A DNA stretch of 46,204 bases from an uncultured Lachnospiraceae bacterium (GTDB lineage Bacteria; Bacillota; Clostridia; Lachnospirales; Lachnospiraceae), in NCBI GenBank assembly GCA_910587295.1, contig CAJULP010000015.1, forward strand, positions 1-46,204, read 5' to 3'. Under the pieces are notes generated by a model that was given only the letters and a program-made list of their open reading frames with translations, was not told where the DNA came from and searched no databases. The stretch's first letter is position 1. Each line of letters starts with the position of its first letter. Made by a program: the position numbers and the translations under genes. Below are positions 6,445 through 15,385 of the stretch, in pieces.

Positions 6445-7929
6445 ATGAGGATTTGTTTGGTAGTGGAAGGGTGTTATCCGTATACGGTAGGAGGCATGTC
6501 CAGCTGGGCACATGGGCTGATATGTTCTTTCCCGAATCAAGAGTTTGTTATCTTAACGATTATAGCCAATCGGGAATTGAGAGGAAAATTTGCGTACACC
6601 CTGCCGGAAAATGTAGTGGAAGTACATGAGCTTTATTTGGAGGATTTGGATTGGAATAAAAAAAGCAGGCGCAAGCGTCGTATGAGCAGGAAAGAATATA
6701 ATGTTTTTAGAAGTGTTATGCTCGGCGGACAGGTGGAATGGGAAGCGCTGATTGATTATTTCCAGAAGAAAAAACGTTCTTTAAATGATGTTTTAATGGG
6801 AGAAGATTTCCTGAATGCGGTCACGGAATTTTATAAGCTGAATTATAGCCAGATTGTATTTACGGATTTCTTGTGGACGATGCGTTCTATTTATCTGCCG
6901 CTGTTCAGGACTTTACAGATGAAAATTCCGAAAGCGGATGTTTATCATTGCTTATGTACCGGATACGCAGGTGTTTTAGGGAGTATGGGCAGGCATATCC
7001 ATGGCGGACGTTTATTGGTGTCGGAGCATGGCATTTATACCAGAGAGCGGGAGGAGGAACTGATCCGTTCCAAATGGGTGAAAGGCATCTACAAAAATAT
7101 ATGGATCGAACAGTTTCAAAAAATGTCTAAAATGGCATATGACAGGGCGGATTTGGTCACCAGCTTATATGGGCGTGCCAGAGAATTGCAGATTGAGTTA
7201 GAGTGCCCGGCGGAAAAGACGATGGTAATTCCTAATGGGATCCAGATTGAAAGATTTCAGGGGCTTTTAGGGAAAACGGAAGCGGAAGAGGAGGAAATTT
7301 ATGTGGGGGCAGTATTCCGGGTAGCTCCCATTAAGGATGTTAAAACCCTGATCCAGGCATTTGGTTTTGCCAAGGAACAGGATTCCAGATTGAAGCTTTG
7401 GATCATGGGGCCATGGGATCACGGCGACAGTTATGCGCAGGAATGCTTTGACATGGTAGGTGTCATGGGGATCAGTGACGTCATATTTACCGGAAAAATA
7501 GACGTCAGGGAATATTATGGCAAGATGGACATGATGATCTTGACCAGTATCAGCGAAGGACAGCCGCTGACAATCCTGGAAAGCTTTGCGGTTCATAAAC
7601 CGGTGATCGCAACGGATGTAGGTGACTGCCAGGGATTGATCCTGGGAAATGAGGGGGATGAATTTGGGGAAGCGGGAATCATTACCCATATCATGAACGT
7701 AGGGGAGATCACGCAAGCGATCCTTACGTTGGCAGAGGATAAGAAAAAGCGTATCCAAATGGGGGAAAACGGTTACCGCAGGGTGTCGAAGTTCTACCGG
7801 ATAGAGAAAATGATTCATTCCTATGGCAAATTATATAAAGATTTCGCGGTCAGCAAAAATCTGCAGTGGGTAGAAAGAAGTGGGGAAATGTTACCAATGC
7901 AGTCTAATGACGATATCGGGGAGGTGTAA
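6445..7929 (+). CDS. pelF: PelF-like GT4 glycosyltransferase
   Basis: A 494-residue cytosolic glycosyltransferase of the GT-B fold, family GT4. The N-terminus (MRICLVVEGCYPYTVGGMSSW) is the hallmark of PelF. The nucleotide-sugar lobe carries the E-x7-E motif (SEGQPLTILE, about residue 371) and the acceptor lobe has the HGIYTRER stretch. In Pel systems PelF polymerises UDP-activated N-acetylhexosamine and works with PelD, PelE and PelG at the membrane. The start has an AAGGAAGG ribosome site. The gene ends 3 bp before the PelG-like gene. Length and motifs are typical, and I see no missing residues. It is one of the most secure genes of this cluster. Confidence 0.9.
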   Translation: MRICLVVEGCYPYTVGGMSSWAHGLICSFPNQEFVILTIIANRELRGKFAYTLPENVVEVHELYLEDLDWNKKSRRKRRMSRKEYNVFRSVMLGGQVEWEALIDYFQKKKRSLNDVLMGEDFLNAVTEFYKLNYSQIVFTDFLWTMRSIYLPLFRTLQMKIPKADVYHCLCTGYAGVLGSMGRHIHGGRLLVSEHGIYTREREEELIRSKWVKGIYKNIWIEQFQKMSKMAYDRADLVTSLYGRARELQIELECPAEKTMVIPNGIQIERFQGLLGKTEAEEEEIYVGAVFRVAPIKDVKTLIQAFGFAKEQDSRLKLWIMGPWDHGDSYAQECFDMVGVMGISDVIFTGKIDVREYYGKMDMMILTSISEGQPLTILESFAVHKPVIATDVGDCQGLILGNEGDEFGEAGIITHIMNVGEITQAILTLAEDKKKRIQMGENGYRRVSKFYRIEKMIHSYGKLYKDFAVSKNLQWVERSGEMLPMQSNDDIGEV

Positions 7930-7932
7930 GGC

Positions 7933-9426
7933 ATGGCGGGCATAGGTGTTAAGTTAAACCATATATTTGAGAAGAAGTCGGTCTTTTCAAGCCTTGTCGG
8001 ATTTACCTACAGTACAATAGCCACGGTAGCCCCAATGATACTGGTCATAGCAAATATTATATTAATGGGATGGCTGTTAGGCTTAAACCAGTCAACGTAT
8101 CTGACAAGAGAGATATTTTTTTGCACGATATTATATATTTTCATTTTTGCATTGCTGACAGCGTCTCCGTTTAATGCGGTTTTGTCTAAATATATGCAGG
8201 ATGCTATATTTGAGGAGCGCTACCAGGATATCCTGCCCTGCTATTATTTAGGGCTTAGCTTTAATATTGTGCTTAGCTGTCTTTTGGGAATTCCTTTTTG
8301 CCTGTGGGAGCATTTTATCGGCGGAGTGAGCGTATTTTATGTTTTTACAGGGTTTTGTGGGTATATTTCGCTGGTGTTGGTCTTTTATTCCATGATTTAT
8401 CTTTCAATCTGTAAAGACTATCAGAAAATATCTTTGTATTTTCTTGTGGGGATGGTGATCACGCTTTTATTATCGCTTATCTTGAAATTTTTGTTCCGGT
8501 GGGAGGTTACCATCAGCATTTTGTTTTCGCTTATGGTGGGTTTCTTTTTTATTGCGGCTATGGAATTTGCGACCATCAAGAGATATTTTGTGAAAAACAG
8601 CAACCGATATAAAGAGGTACTGAAATACTTTGGGAAATGGTGGAAACTGGTGGTTTGCAATTTCCTGTATATTTTGGGATTGTATATCCATAACTTTGTG
8701 TTTTGGGCAACGGATATGAGGATCGTGGTGGTTAAAAGCTTTGTATGTAACCAGCCTTATGACATGGCAACCTGTATTGCCATGTTTACTAATATTTCTG
8801 CTACTGTCATATTCATCGCCAGGATTGAAATGCATTTTCATGAAAAATACAGGGCATATTCGGAATCGGTGATTGGTGGGAAATGGACAGATATCAACAA
8901 CGCAAAAAGACGGATGTTCCGTACAGTCTCCAATGAGCTGATGAGTCTTGTGCGGGTCCAGTTTATCATATCCGTGGTGGTTTATCTGCTTTGTATCGTA
9001 CTGTTACCTCAGTATGGCTTTGGGGGAATGGTCATGAGGATATATCCATGCATGGCTGCCGGGTATTTTATATTGTTTTTGATGTATGCGGCAATCTTAT
9101 TTCTTTACTATTATAACGACTTGACGGGGGCTGTCCTGACCACACTTAGCTTTTGCGCCGTAACCTTTTTAGGGAGCGTTTTTGCCACGGGGCTGTCGGA
9201 AATCTGGTATGGCTTAGGAGTACTGCTTGGGGCTTTTGCGGGATGGTCAATTGCTTATGCAAGGCTGCGCTATGTGGAAAGGAATCTGGACCGGGACACC
9301 TTCTGCAGGTGGCAGCTTCTGGATCGGGGAAAAGGAAAAATGCCTTCCAGTGTGGTTTATCAAAAGGATGGCGGAGGACAAAAAGGGAGAAGAGGGGGCG
9401 GCAGATGGAAACAGGCAGAATCGTAG
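7933..9426 (+). CDS. pelG: PelG-like polysaccharide transporter
   Basis: A 497-residue polytopic membrane protein with about 12 hydrophobic segments and a basic, glycine-rich tail. The start (MAGIGVKLNHIF...SLVGFTYSTIATVAP) matches the PelG family, which belongs to the MOP flippase superfamily and is thought to move the Pel chain across the membrane together with PelD and PelE. It follows the PelF gene by 3 bp and its end overlaps the next gene by 22 bp, so the three are surely co-expressed. The pairing with PelF is the main support for calling the whole cluster Pel-like. Confidence 0.9.
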   Translation: MAGIGVKLNHIFEKKSVFSSLVGFTYSTIATVAPMILVIANIILMGWLLGLNQSTYLTREIFFCTILYIFIFALLTASPFNAVLSKYMQDAIFEERYQDILPCYYLGLSFNIVLSCLLGIPFCLWEHFIGGVSVFYVFTGFCGYISLVLVFYSMIYLSICKDYQKISLYFLVGMVITLLLSLILKFLFRWEVTISILFSLMVGFFFIAAMEFATIKRYFVKNSNRYKEVLKYFGKWWKLVVCNFLYILGLYIHNFVFWATDMRIVVVKSFVCNQPYDMATCIAMFTNISATVIFIARIEMHFHEKYRAYSESVIGGKWTDINNAKRRMFRTVSNELMSLVRVQFIISVVVYLLCIVLLPQYGFGGMVMRIYPCMAAGYFILFLMYAAILFLYYYNDLTGAVLTTLSFCAVTFLGSVFATGLSEIWYGLGVLLGAFAGWSIAYARLRYVERNLDRDTFCRWQLLDRGKGKMPSSVVYQKDGGGQKGRRGGGRWKQAES

Positions 9427-10493
9427 AAATTGTAGTGACAATTGCAGGCATTGTAATTGTGATATCCAGTTTTTGGTTCTTGTCTGTTAAAAAAATGACG
9501 GCAAATTTTGTTGTCATATGGGAAATCATAGGCGTGGCGCTTGTTATGTTAGGCGGAACCTTCCGATTATCCGTATGGGGAACCATGATATATGAAGATG
9601 GCGAGCATCTTGCCATTTGCATTAGTGTGGCAGGCCTTTTTATCTGCTATCAGTTCAGTCTGGTAGTTTCTTCCCTGCTCATGAAAAACCATGAAATGGC
9701 AATGGAAGTTTCCATGCTGTTACAGGAGAAAAATGAAACTTTTAAAATACCGGAAAAAGATCTGCTGATCATTCTGCCGGTTAAAAATGAAGAAAAAAAT
9801 ATCCGTAAACTGTTGGAACAGTTATTCTGCCCGGAGATTGGGAAGATAGCGGATGTCTTATGTGTTAATGACGGGTCTAAGGACCGTTCCGGGCAGGTCA
9901 TTGACGAATACCCCTGTATACAGATCAGGAATATATTCGGCCTGGGTTATGGAAGCTCTTTGCAGCTGGGGTATAAATACGCATTGCGTAAAGGGTATCA
10001 ATACGTGATACAGATGGATGCGGACGGACAGCATGATGTCTGCAATATTCCGCTGATTTATCAAAAATTGACGGCAAATGACGGGAACGGCCGGAGTGCG
10101 GACATTGTACTGGCATCCAGATTTATGGAGGGAAGTTCCGAATTTAAGGTTTCCGCGTTAAAAAAATTTGCTTTTTGGCTGTTCCGTTTTATGATCTATG
10201 TTTTATCAGGAAGGAAAATTGCGGATCCCACTACCGGGCTTCAGGGCCTTAGCAGGAAAGCCTTTGCTTACTATTCCCAATATAATAATTTTGATCATCA
10301 GTATCCGGATGCCAATATGGTACTGCAGATGCTGCTGCTAAAATTTCAGGTAGCGGAAATACCGGCAGTGATGCATGTGAGGAAGGATGGGAAAAGTATG
10401 CATTCGGGATTAGAGCCGGTCTGGTATATGCCCCGCATGTTCCTTAACGTGCTGGCTGTGGTATTCAGGATCAAGGGATTAAAGATTTTTTAG
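9405..10493 (+). CDS. membrane-anchored GT2 glycosyltransferase
   Basis: A 362-residue protein. Three N-terminal hydrophobic segments (about 7-27, 34-52 and 70-93) precede a GT2 domain of the dolichyl-phosphate-mannose-synthase type: LLIILPVKNEEKNIRKLLEQL, VNDGSKDRS, and the metal-binding QMDADGQHD. Such enzymes often load a sugar onto a lipid carrier, which GT-C enzymes then use; a GT-C-like gene lies two genes downstream. I chose the ATG at 9405 because GGGGGCGG sits just upstream and the extra N-terminus of a longer frame from 9153 is only a shadow of the PelG gene. The acceptor and sugar are unknown. Confidence 0.85.
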   Translation: METGRIVEIVVTIAGIVIVISSFWFLSVKKMTANFVVIWEIIGVALVMLGGTFRLSVWGTMIYEDGEHLAICISVAGLFICYQFSLVVSSLLMKNHEMAMEVSMLLQEKNETFKIPEKDLLIILPVKNEEKNIRKLLEQLFCPEIGKIADVLCVNDGSKDRSGQVIDEYPCIQIRNIFGLGYGSSLQLGYKYALRKGYQYVIQMDADGQHDVCNIPLIYQKLTANDGNGRSADIVLASRFMEGSSEFKVSALKKFAFWLFRFMIYVLSGRKIADPTTGLQGLSRKAFAYYSQYNNFDHQYPDANMVLQMLLLKFQVAEIPAVMHVRKDGKSMHSGLEPVWYMPRMFLNVLAVVFRIKGLKIF

Positions 10494-10499
10494 GATAGG

Positions 10500-11822
10500 A
10501 TGGTCAGGATGGAAGGTTATGTGTTTACGGAATCCGCTATGGAATTACAGAATCCGGGAAGAGGATTTTATCAGATTTACCGTTTTATGATCACGGATAA
10601 GGCGGTAGATTACAGCCGGTATGTACAGGAATTGTATCTGGGGGATGAAAGCACAAGATTATCTCTGGTTGAGATAAATCTGCAGGCTTACCGTAAGGGA
10701 GAGATCACCGGCGCCGGAATCGGGAATATGAAATCTTTGTTCCGGGCATTGGGGCAGATTGGGAAGCAGTTGATCGTCCGGTTTGTATATGATTGGGACG
10801 GTGAAAATCAGAAATATGAACCGGAAACGATTGATATTATCTTAAACCATATGGATCAGATGGAAGGGGTGCTGCATGAAGCCGCCGGATGGATCTTCAG
10901 TCTGCAAGGGTTATGGATTGGCAATTGGGGCGAGATGAATGGCACGAAGTATTGCAGTGCCGGGGATTGGATCCGGCTGGCGCAAAAACTGTATCAGGTA
11001 ACGGCAGGGCTGGTTTTTCTTGGGGTAAGGACGCCCTTTCAATGGAGGGAGATCACCGGACTGTGTGAGGTAGAAAAAAATTTCCCTGACGCCTGCCCTT
11101 TTGCCGGACGCATTGGTTTATATAATGACGGAATGCTTGGAAATGAAAGCGATTACGGTACTTACAGGCTGCAGGAAAAAACGAGGAAAGAAGAGTTGGA
11201 ATTTCAGGAAAAATTATGCCGCCATGTTCCGAATGGCGGCGAGGTCATTTGTGACAATTATTATAATGATTTTGAAAATGCGGTAAAGGACTTAGCAACA
11301 ATGCATGTCTCTTACTTGAACACGGGGCATGATCAAAAGGTGCTGGAAAAGTGGAAGAAGGTAACATATAAAGGACCGGGGTGCTTTCGGGGCATGGACG
11401 GATATACTTATATGGAACGTCATCTGGGATACCGGCTTTTGATCGAGAAAGTTGATTTTGGGCTTCACTCCCGTCAGGGTCATGTGGACGTAAATGTAAG
11501 CATGAGAAATGCGGGGTTTGCACCAATCTATACCAATCCCACGGCAAGGCTGACTCTGCGTAACAGGGAAGGGAACAGGTATTATTTTTACAAAATGAAC
11601 GGTGATCTATGCAGGCTGGAAGGGGGAAATAAGTCAGGGGAGATGGCAGCTCTGCAAGCGGATGTTGCCATTGACAGGCTGGAGGAAGTAACGTATGAAG
11701 TCTACTTTTGGCTTATGGATCCTAATACAGGACGGCAGATTCTTTTAGCAAACGAACAGGCGCCGGCAGAATGCGGATATCACATTGGTAATATAAGGCC
11801 GGGGAGCCAGGCGGCCATCTAA
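10500..11822 (+). CDS. DUF4874/DUF4832 family protein
   Basis: A 440-residue protein. NPGRGFYQ near residue 18 is the typical opening of DUF4874, a barrel-like domain related to glycoside hydrolases; a C-terminal beta-rich region (about 320-435) fits DUF4832. IGNWGEMNG (about 140) and VICDNYYNDF are conserved-looking loops that may hold acidic catalytic residues. Members of this family are usually exported, yet no signal peptide or membrane segment is visible here, so it may act in the cytosol or leave by another route. The start could also be the ATG at 10509, which gives better spacing to GGATAGG (10493-10499). The function is unknown; a role in trimming or binding the polymer is inferred from context. 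Confidence 0.72.
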   Translation: MVRMEGYVFTESAMELQNPGRGFYQIYRFMITDKAVDYSRYVQELYLGDESTRLSLVEINLQAYRKGEITGAGIGNMKSLFRALGQIGKQLIVRFVYDWDGENQKYEPETIDIILNHMDQMEGVLHEAAGWIFSLQGLWIGNWGEMNGTKYCSAGDWIRLAQKLYQVTAGLVFLGVRTPFQWREITGLCEVEKNFPDACPFAGRIGLYNDGMLGNESDYGTYRLQEKTRKEELEFQEKLCRHVPNGGEVICDNYYNDFENAVKDLATMHVSYLNTGHDQKVLEKWKKVTYKGPGCFRGMDGYTYMERHLGYRLLIEKVDFGLHSRQGHVDVNVSMRNAGFAPIYTNPTARLTLRNREGNRYYFYKMNGDLCRLEGGNKSGEMAALQADVAIDRLEEVTYEVYFWLMDPNTGRQILLANEQAPAECGYHIGNIRPGSQAAI

Positions 11823-11836
11823 AAGGGAGAAACGGT

Positions 11837-14248
11837 ATGGAAATAGATTTGTGGTATTGGATATCGGAATATGGAAAGGTGTTCTGCGGTTACTTGTTTC
11901 TAATGCTTTTGTGGCCGTTGGTGGTGTTCCATGGGTATTTAAAAGGAAAATCAAAAACCTTTTGTTTTGGTTTCTGTACGGCGGTGACAGTTGTGATTGC
12001 CAATACGGCCGTATTAGGACTGGGGCTTTTTCATATATTGGATCAATGGCTGATTCGTCTTGGCTTTTATGGGGTTTTTGCAGGCGCTCTTTTTAAAAAT
12101 ACCGCAGGATACCTTGACCGGAAATATAAAAAGATGATGGAAGCAAAGTTTCCGGATTTTCGCGTTTTGTATGGAAAGTACAGAGTCCTGGTGATCGTGA
12201 TCTTATTTTTTGGGGTGAGCTATACCTATATAAAAAAAGTGATACATTGCCTGAGCTTTCATTATATAAAAAAATCACTACAGCCTGGTAATTGGCTGAA
12301 GATAAAGGTACAGATCAAAGAGTTTATCTGGAATCTTGGACGCAGGGCGGCCAGGTTATTTTGGAAATACGGGCTTCTCTTGGCGGTTATGGTGTTTGGG
12401 ATGATGTATTTTTCTTATGGGGCATTTAAGGTATGTTCTTACGGAGTTGGAGATCTTTATACCCATCACAAGTGGATCTATGGGCTGATAGAAGGGGAGC
12501 TGTTTGTGGAAGGGATCTATCCGGCAGGGATGCATTGCTTCACTTACTGCCTGAATACTTTGTTTGGCATCCGCGTGTACAGTATTCTGCTGTTTTTGCA
12601 GGGAATCCATGTGGCTGTGTTTTTCCTTGCGGTTTATCTTTTGCTGAAAAAGATATTCCATTGGTATTATACGCCTGTATTTGTGCTGCTTTTGTTTCAA
12701 GTATTGGATCTTAAAAATGTGGATCAGGTAAGGGGGATGTTCCGGCTTCAAATGACAATGCCCCAGGAATTTGGCTTATATACCGTATGCCTTTGCGCAC
12801 TCTGGCTGGCAAATTATTTAGAGGATGACCCTGTGGCCGGCGGAAATGGGAAAGCGTCCAGGTTTCATTGGAACGGGAATCTATTATTGTTTACGCTGTC
12901 TTTGACTGCCGCCCTTGCCACTCACTTTTTTGTGGTGATCATGGCAGTTGTTATCTGTCTGCCATTTGCACTGTTTGGTCTGAAAAAACTATTTTCAGGG
13001 AAACATTTTGTATCCCTTGTGGTTTCCGTGCTTTGTGCCTTTCTTATTGCCATTCTTCCCATGGCAGGAGCCATGGCCCAGGGAACGGGGCTTAACCCTT
13101 CCCTTAATTGGGCGGTCAAGGCAATGGACGGAGAGGAGATCAGGCAGGCCAGAACGCAAAATGCGGAAAACGCCTCCGGCGGAAAACCCGTCAAATGGGA
13201 GGACGAGGGAAACGGGGAAGTAACATTAACGGTCTATGCGGCAAGGGCTTTGACAAAGATATATAAGGAAGGCTACGTGGCATTATACGGGGTAAGGAGG
13301 GCAGGCTGTATTCTGCTTGTGATGGCAGCCGTTGCGGTCTTTTGTCTGATAGCCAGATGGAGATCAAAATATATGGGGAAAGTATGCATGTGGTATCCTT
13401 CGGTCATGGTATCATCTGTATGCTATGTTGCCCTTTATGCGTTTCCTATGATGGGGCTGCCGGATCTGATACCGGAGGGGCGGTTCCTGGCAGTTGGGCA
13501 CATGATGGTCCTTGGGGTTTTGGTCATGCCAATTGATATCCTGTTTTCAGGCCTGATGTGTTTTTGCGGGAAACAGATCCTTAGGATTTTGTCTTTAGCC
13601 GTGGCAGGCGGAATTTACGGAGGAACGATCCTGTTTGGCTGCTTTAGGGGATATTTGTTTTATGAGCTTTCGCGGTACAATTCGGCGGCGGAGACAACCT
13701 GCAGGATCATAGATACATTCCCCCAATATAGCTATACCATCGTATCGCCTACGGATGAGCTATATCCCGTTATTGAAACCGGGTGGCATGAAGAACTGCT
13801 TACGTTTGTGGAAAAATCCCAAGAGGAGGAATACACGCTGCCGTCGGAATATGTATTTTTGTTTGTGGAGAAAAAACCAATCCTTTATGCCCAGGCATAT
13901 TTTTTTGAAGGGCCCTGGTGGATGGGAACGGAAAAATATCTGTCATTATATGCTTCTGGCAGAGCAGTCCAGAGTCCGGAGCTGATATCTTCGCAAATTT
14001 CACAGGAGCTGGCCCAAACGGAGATCACAGACCCGTATTTGCGGCAGCTATACCTGCAGCTTGAGACGCGCGCGATTTTAGAATCCAAGGTTTATGATTG
14101 GTGCCAGTGGTTTGCCAGAGAAAATCCGTCGGCACTAAACATTTATTACGAAGATGATGTGTTTATCTGCTACTATTTCAGGCAGGATGTGGACGGAACA
14201 CCATATCATTTAAATAGACGGATCCAGAGTGAAAATGGCAGCCAGTGA
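11837..14248 (+). CDS. large polytopic membrane protein, GT-C glycosyltransferase-like
   Basis: An 803-residue protein with many membrane segments over residues 1-620 and a soluble C-terminal part of about 180 residues. After the segment near 185-205, the loop reads GDLYTHHKWIYGLIEGELF with following IYPAGMHCF, which resembles the first outer loop of GT-C enzymes (ArnT/PMT type), where an acidic residue is catalytic. Such enzymes transfer sugars from lipid carriers on the outer face. The upstream lipid-carrier-type GT2 (9405-10493) would make the donor. The family call rests on topology and that loop. Its 3' end overlaps the end of the opposite-strand FrhB-like gene by 43 bp. Confidence 0.65.
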   Translation: MEIDLWYWISEYGKVFCGYLFLMLLWPLVVFHGYLKGKSKTFCFGFCTAVTVVIANTAVLGLGLFHILDQWLIRLGFYGVFAGALFKNTAGYLDRKYKKMMEAKFPDFRVLYGKYRVLVIVILFFGVSYTYIKKVIHCLSFHYIKKSLQPGNWLKIKVQIKEFIWNLGRRAARLFWKYGLLLAVMVFGMMYFSYGAFKVCSYGVGDLYTHHKWIYGLIEGELFVEGIYPAGMHCFTYCLNTLFGIRVYSILLFLQGIHVAVFFLAVYLLLKKIFHWYYTPVFVLLLFQVLDLKNVDQVRGMFRLQMTMPQEFGLYTVCLCALWLANYLEDDPVAGGNGKASRFHWNGNLLLFTLSLTAALATHFFVVIMAVVICLPFALFGLKKLFSGKHFVSLVVSVLCAFLIAILPMAGAMAQGTGLNPSLNWAVKAMDGEEIRQARTQNAENASGGKPVKWEDEGNGEVTLTVYAARALTKIYKEGYVALYGVRRAGCILLVMAAVAVFCLIARWRSKYMGKVCMWYPSVMVSSVCYVALYAFPMMGLPDLIPEGRFLAVGHMMVLGVLVMPIDILFSGLMCFCGKQILRILSLAVAGGIYGGTILFGCFRGYLFYELSRYNSAAETTCRIIDTFPQYSYTIVSPTDELYPVIETGWHEELLTFVEKSQEEEYTLPSEYVFLFVEKKPILYAQAYFFEGPWWMGTEKYLSLYASGRAVQSPELISSQISQELAQTEITDPYLRQLYLQLETRAILESKVYDWCQWFARENPSALNIYYEDDVFICYYFRQDVDGTPYHLNRRIQSENGSQ

Positions 14249-15282
14249 TATAACCCCATGTAGACCTGGCGCAGCAGGGGGCGTTTTGTGGGTTCCTTAA
14301 GCCGGGGCTGTAATGCGTCAGCTTCTGTGCACGGAAACCATTCGGTATCCATTTTGATGCGGTCGAAAAGAAGCCTTCCTTTCGAGGTATGGCAGATAAG
14401 TAGTGAATTGCCCATTCCGTCATCAAAGGCGGGATTTACCCGCTCTATTCCCCAAAAATCGCCCAGGGTCATATCACTGTTTCTTGATATTTGGCAATGC
14501 CGGCATTGATAGCAGGAGGGGCGGATATTGATATTCCGAAAGTATGAGTGCAGGTAGGGATCTTTATAGATGGAATAGGAAAGCTCCTTGTCCTGAAATT
14601 GTATTTTTACGGAATGGCCGTTATCCTGGCGGCATTTGTCGCGGAAGAAGAAATTGTGAAGTTTTTGGCCATATCTGTTTTCCAGAAACTGAATATAAGA
14701 TTGCCAGATTCCCGGTGATGTGACGCCGTAACAGATAAGATCCAGTAAAAGGAGGTTGTCATACTCTTTTTCGAGATAGGAGCGGAGCCCCTCTGATTGG
14801 CATGGAGTTCCACAGAATAAAACGGTGTGTCCTTTTTCTAACAGATTCCGTATGCTTTCCCATACGCCGGACAGGGTGCTTTGGACGTATTTGGTTTTCG
14901 TGATCTTTGTCAGCTGATCGGGATGGTCGATCCCCATATGTGTTACACTGCCATCCTGGGAAAGGGCTGCGCCAAATACAGCGCCGCCATCTTGAAGGAC
15001 ATGGAGTGCCAGCAAAGGAAAAATCCCGCCGGAGGATCCCAAAAGCCGGATGTCATCTTCTTTTGCATGGGCGCCAAAACAGGCATTGCCGCTATTGGCG
15101 GGTGTGTGGTTTAGTACAGGGCATGTCTTTGTGCATAACGCACACTGATTGCAAAGGGATTCATCAATTGTGGGATATAAGAATCCCTCTTTGTCAGGTT
15201 TTAATGTAATGGCGTTTTGCGGGCAGGCCGCTTCACAGGCTCCACAACCTGTACACAGGTTTTTCTCGGCTAGATTTTTCAT
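14206..15282 (-). CDS. FrhB-like iron-sulfur oxidoreductase of a polysaccharide locus
   Basis: A 358-residue protein with two 4Fe-4S ferredoxin motifs (Cys10/13/16/20 and Cys44/47/50/54) followed by a coenzyme F420 hydrogenase/dehydrogenase beta-subunit-like domain (FrhB N and C parts; GSSGGIFPLLA, FCGTPCQ). Such proteins are often found beside polysaccharide pyruvyl transferases, as here, but their reaction is unknown. The organism shows no sign of F420 use in this window, so a flavin-linked redox or sugar-modifying role is likely. The start at 15282 was chosen because the strong promoter at 15322-15350 would start RNA near 15315, excluding upstream ATGs at 15321 and 15345; 15303 remains possible. 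It is the only cluster gene on the minus strand. Confidence 0.85.
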   Translation of the reverse strand: MKNLAEKNLCTGCGACEAACPQNAITLKPDKEGFLYPTIDESLCNQCALCTKTCPVLNHTPANSGNACFGAHAKEDDIRLLGSSGGIFPLLALHVLQDGGAVFGAALSQDGSVTHMGIDHPDQLTKITKTKYVQSTLSGVWESIRNLLEKGHTVLFCGTPCQSEGLRSYLEKEYDNLLLLDLICYGVTSPGIWQSYIQFLENRYGQKLHNFFFRDKCRQDNGHSVKIQFQDKELSYSIYKDPYLHSYFRNINIRPSCYQCRHCQISRNSDMTLGDFWGIERVNPAFDDGMGNSLLICHTSKGRLLFDRIKMDTEWFPCTEADALQPRLKEPTKRPLLRQVYMGLYHWLPFSLWIRLFK

Positions 15283-15321
15283 ATGGTCTTGTCCGTTTCG
15301 CATGATAGATTGTTTTTCCAT

Positions 15322-15350
15322 ATTGTATCTGTTAAAAATTTTCATGTCAA
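15322..15350 (-). promoter_or_regulatory. promoter of the FrhB-like gene
   Basis: Read on the minus strand: TTGACA (15345-15350), a 17-bp spacer, TACAAT (15322-15327). This is close to the sigma-A consensus and much better than anything on the opposite strand for the divergent pyruvyl transferase gene, where only a weak TTGTTT-17-TAAAAA (15310-15338) is seen. Confidence 0.75.
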
Positions 15351-15385
15351 GTTCCCGGTGGCAGGGAGTGGTCAAAGGTGGGATG

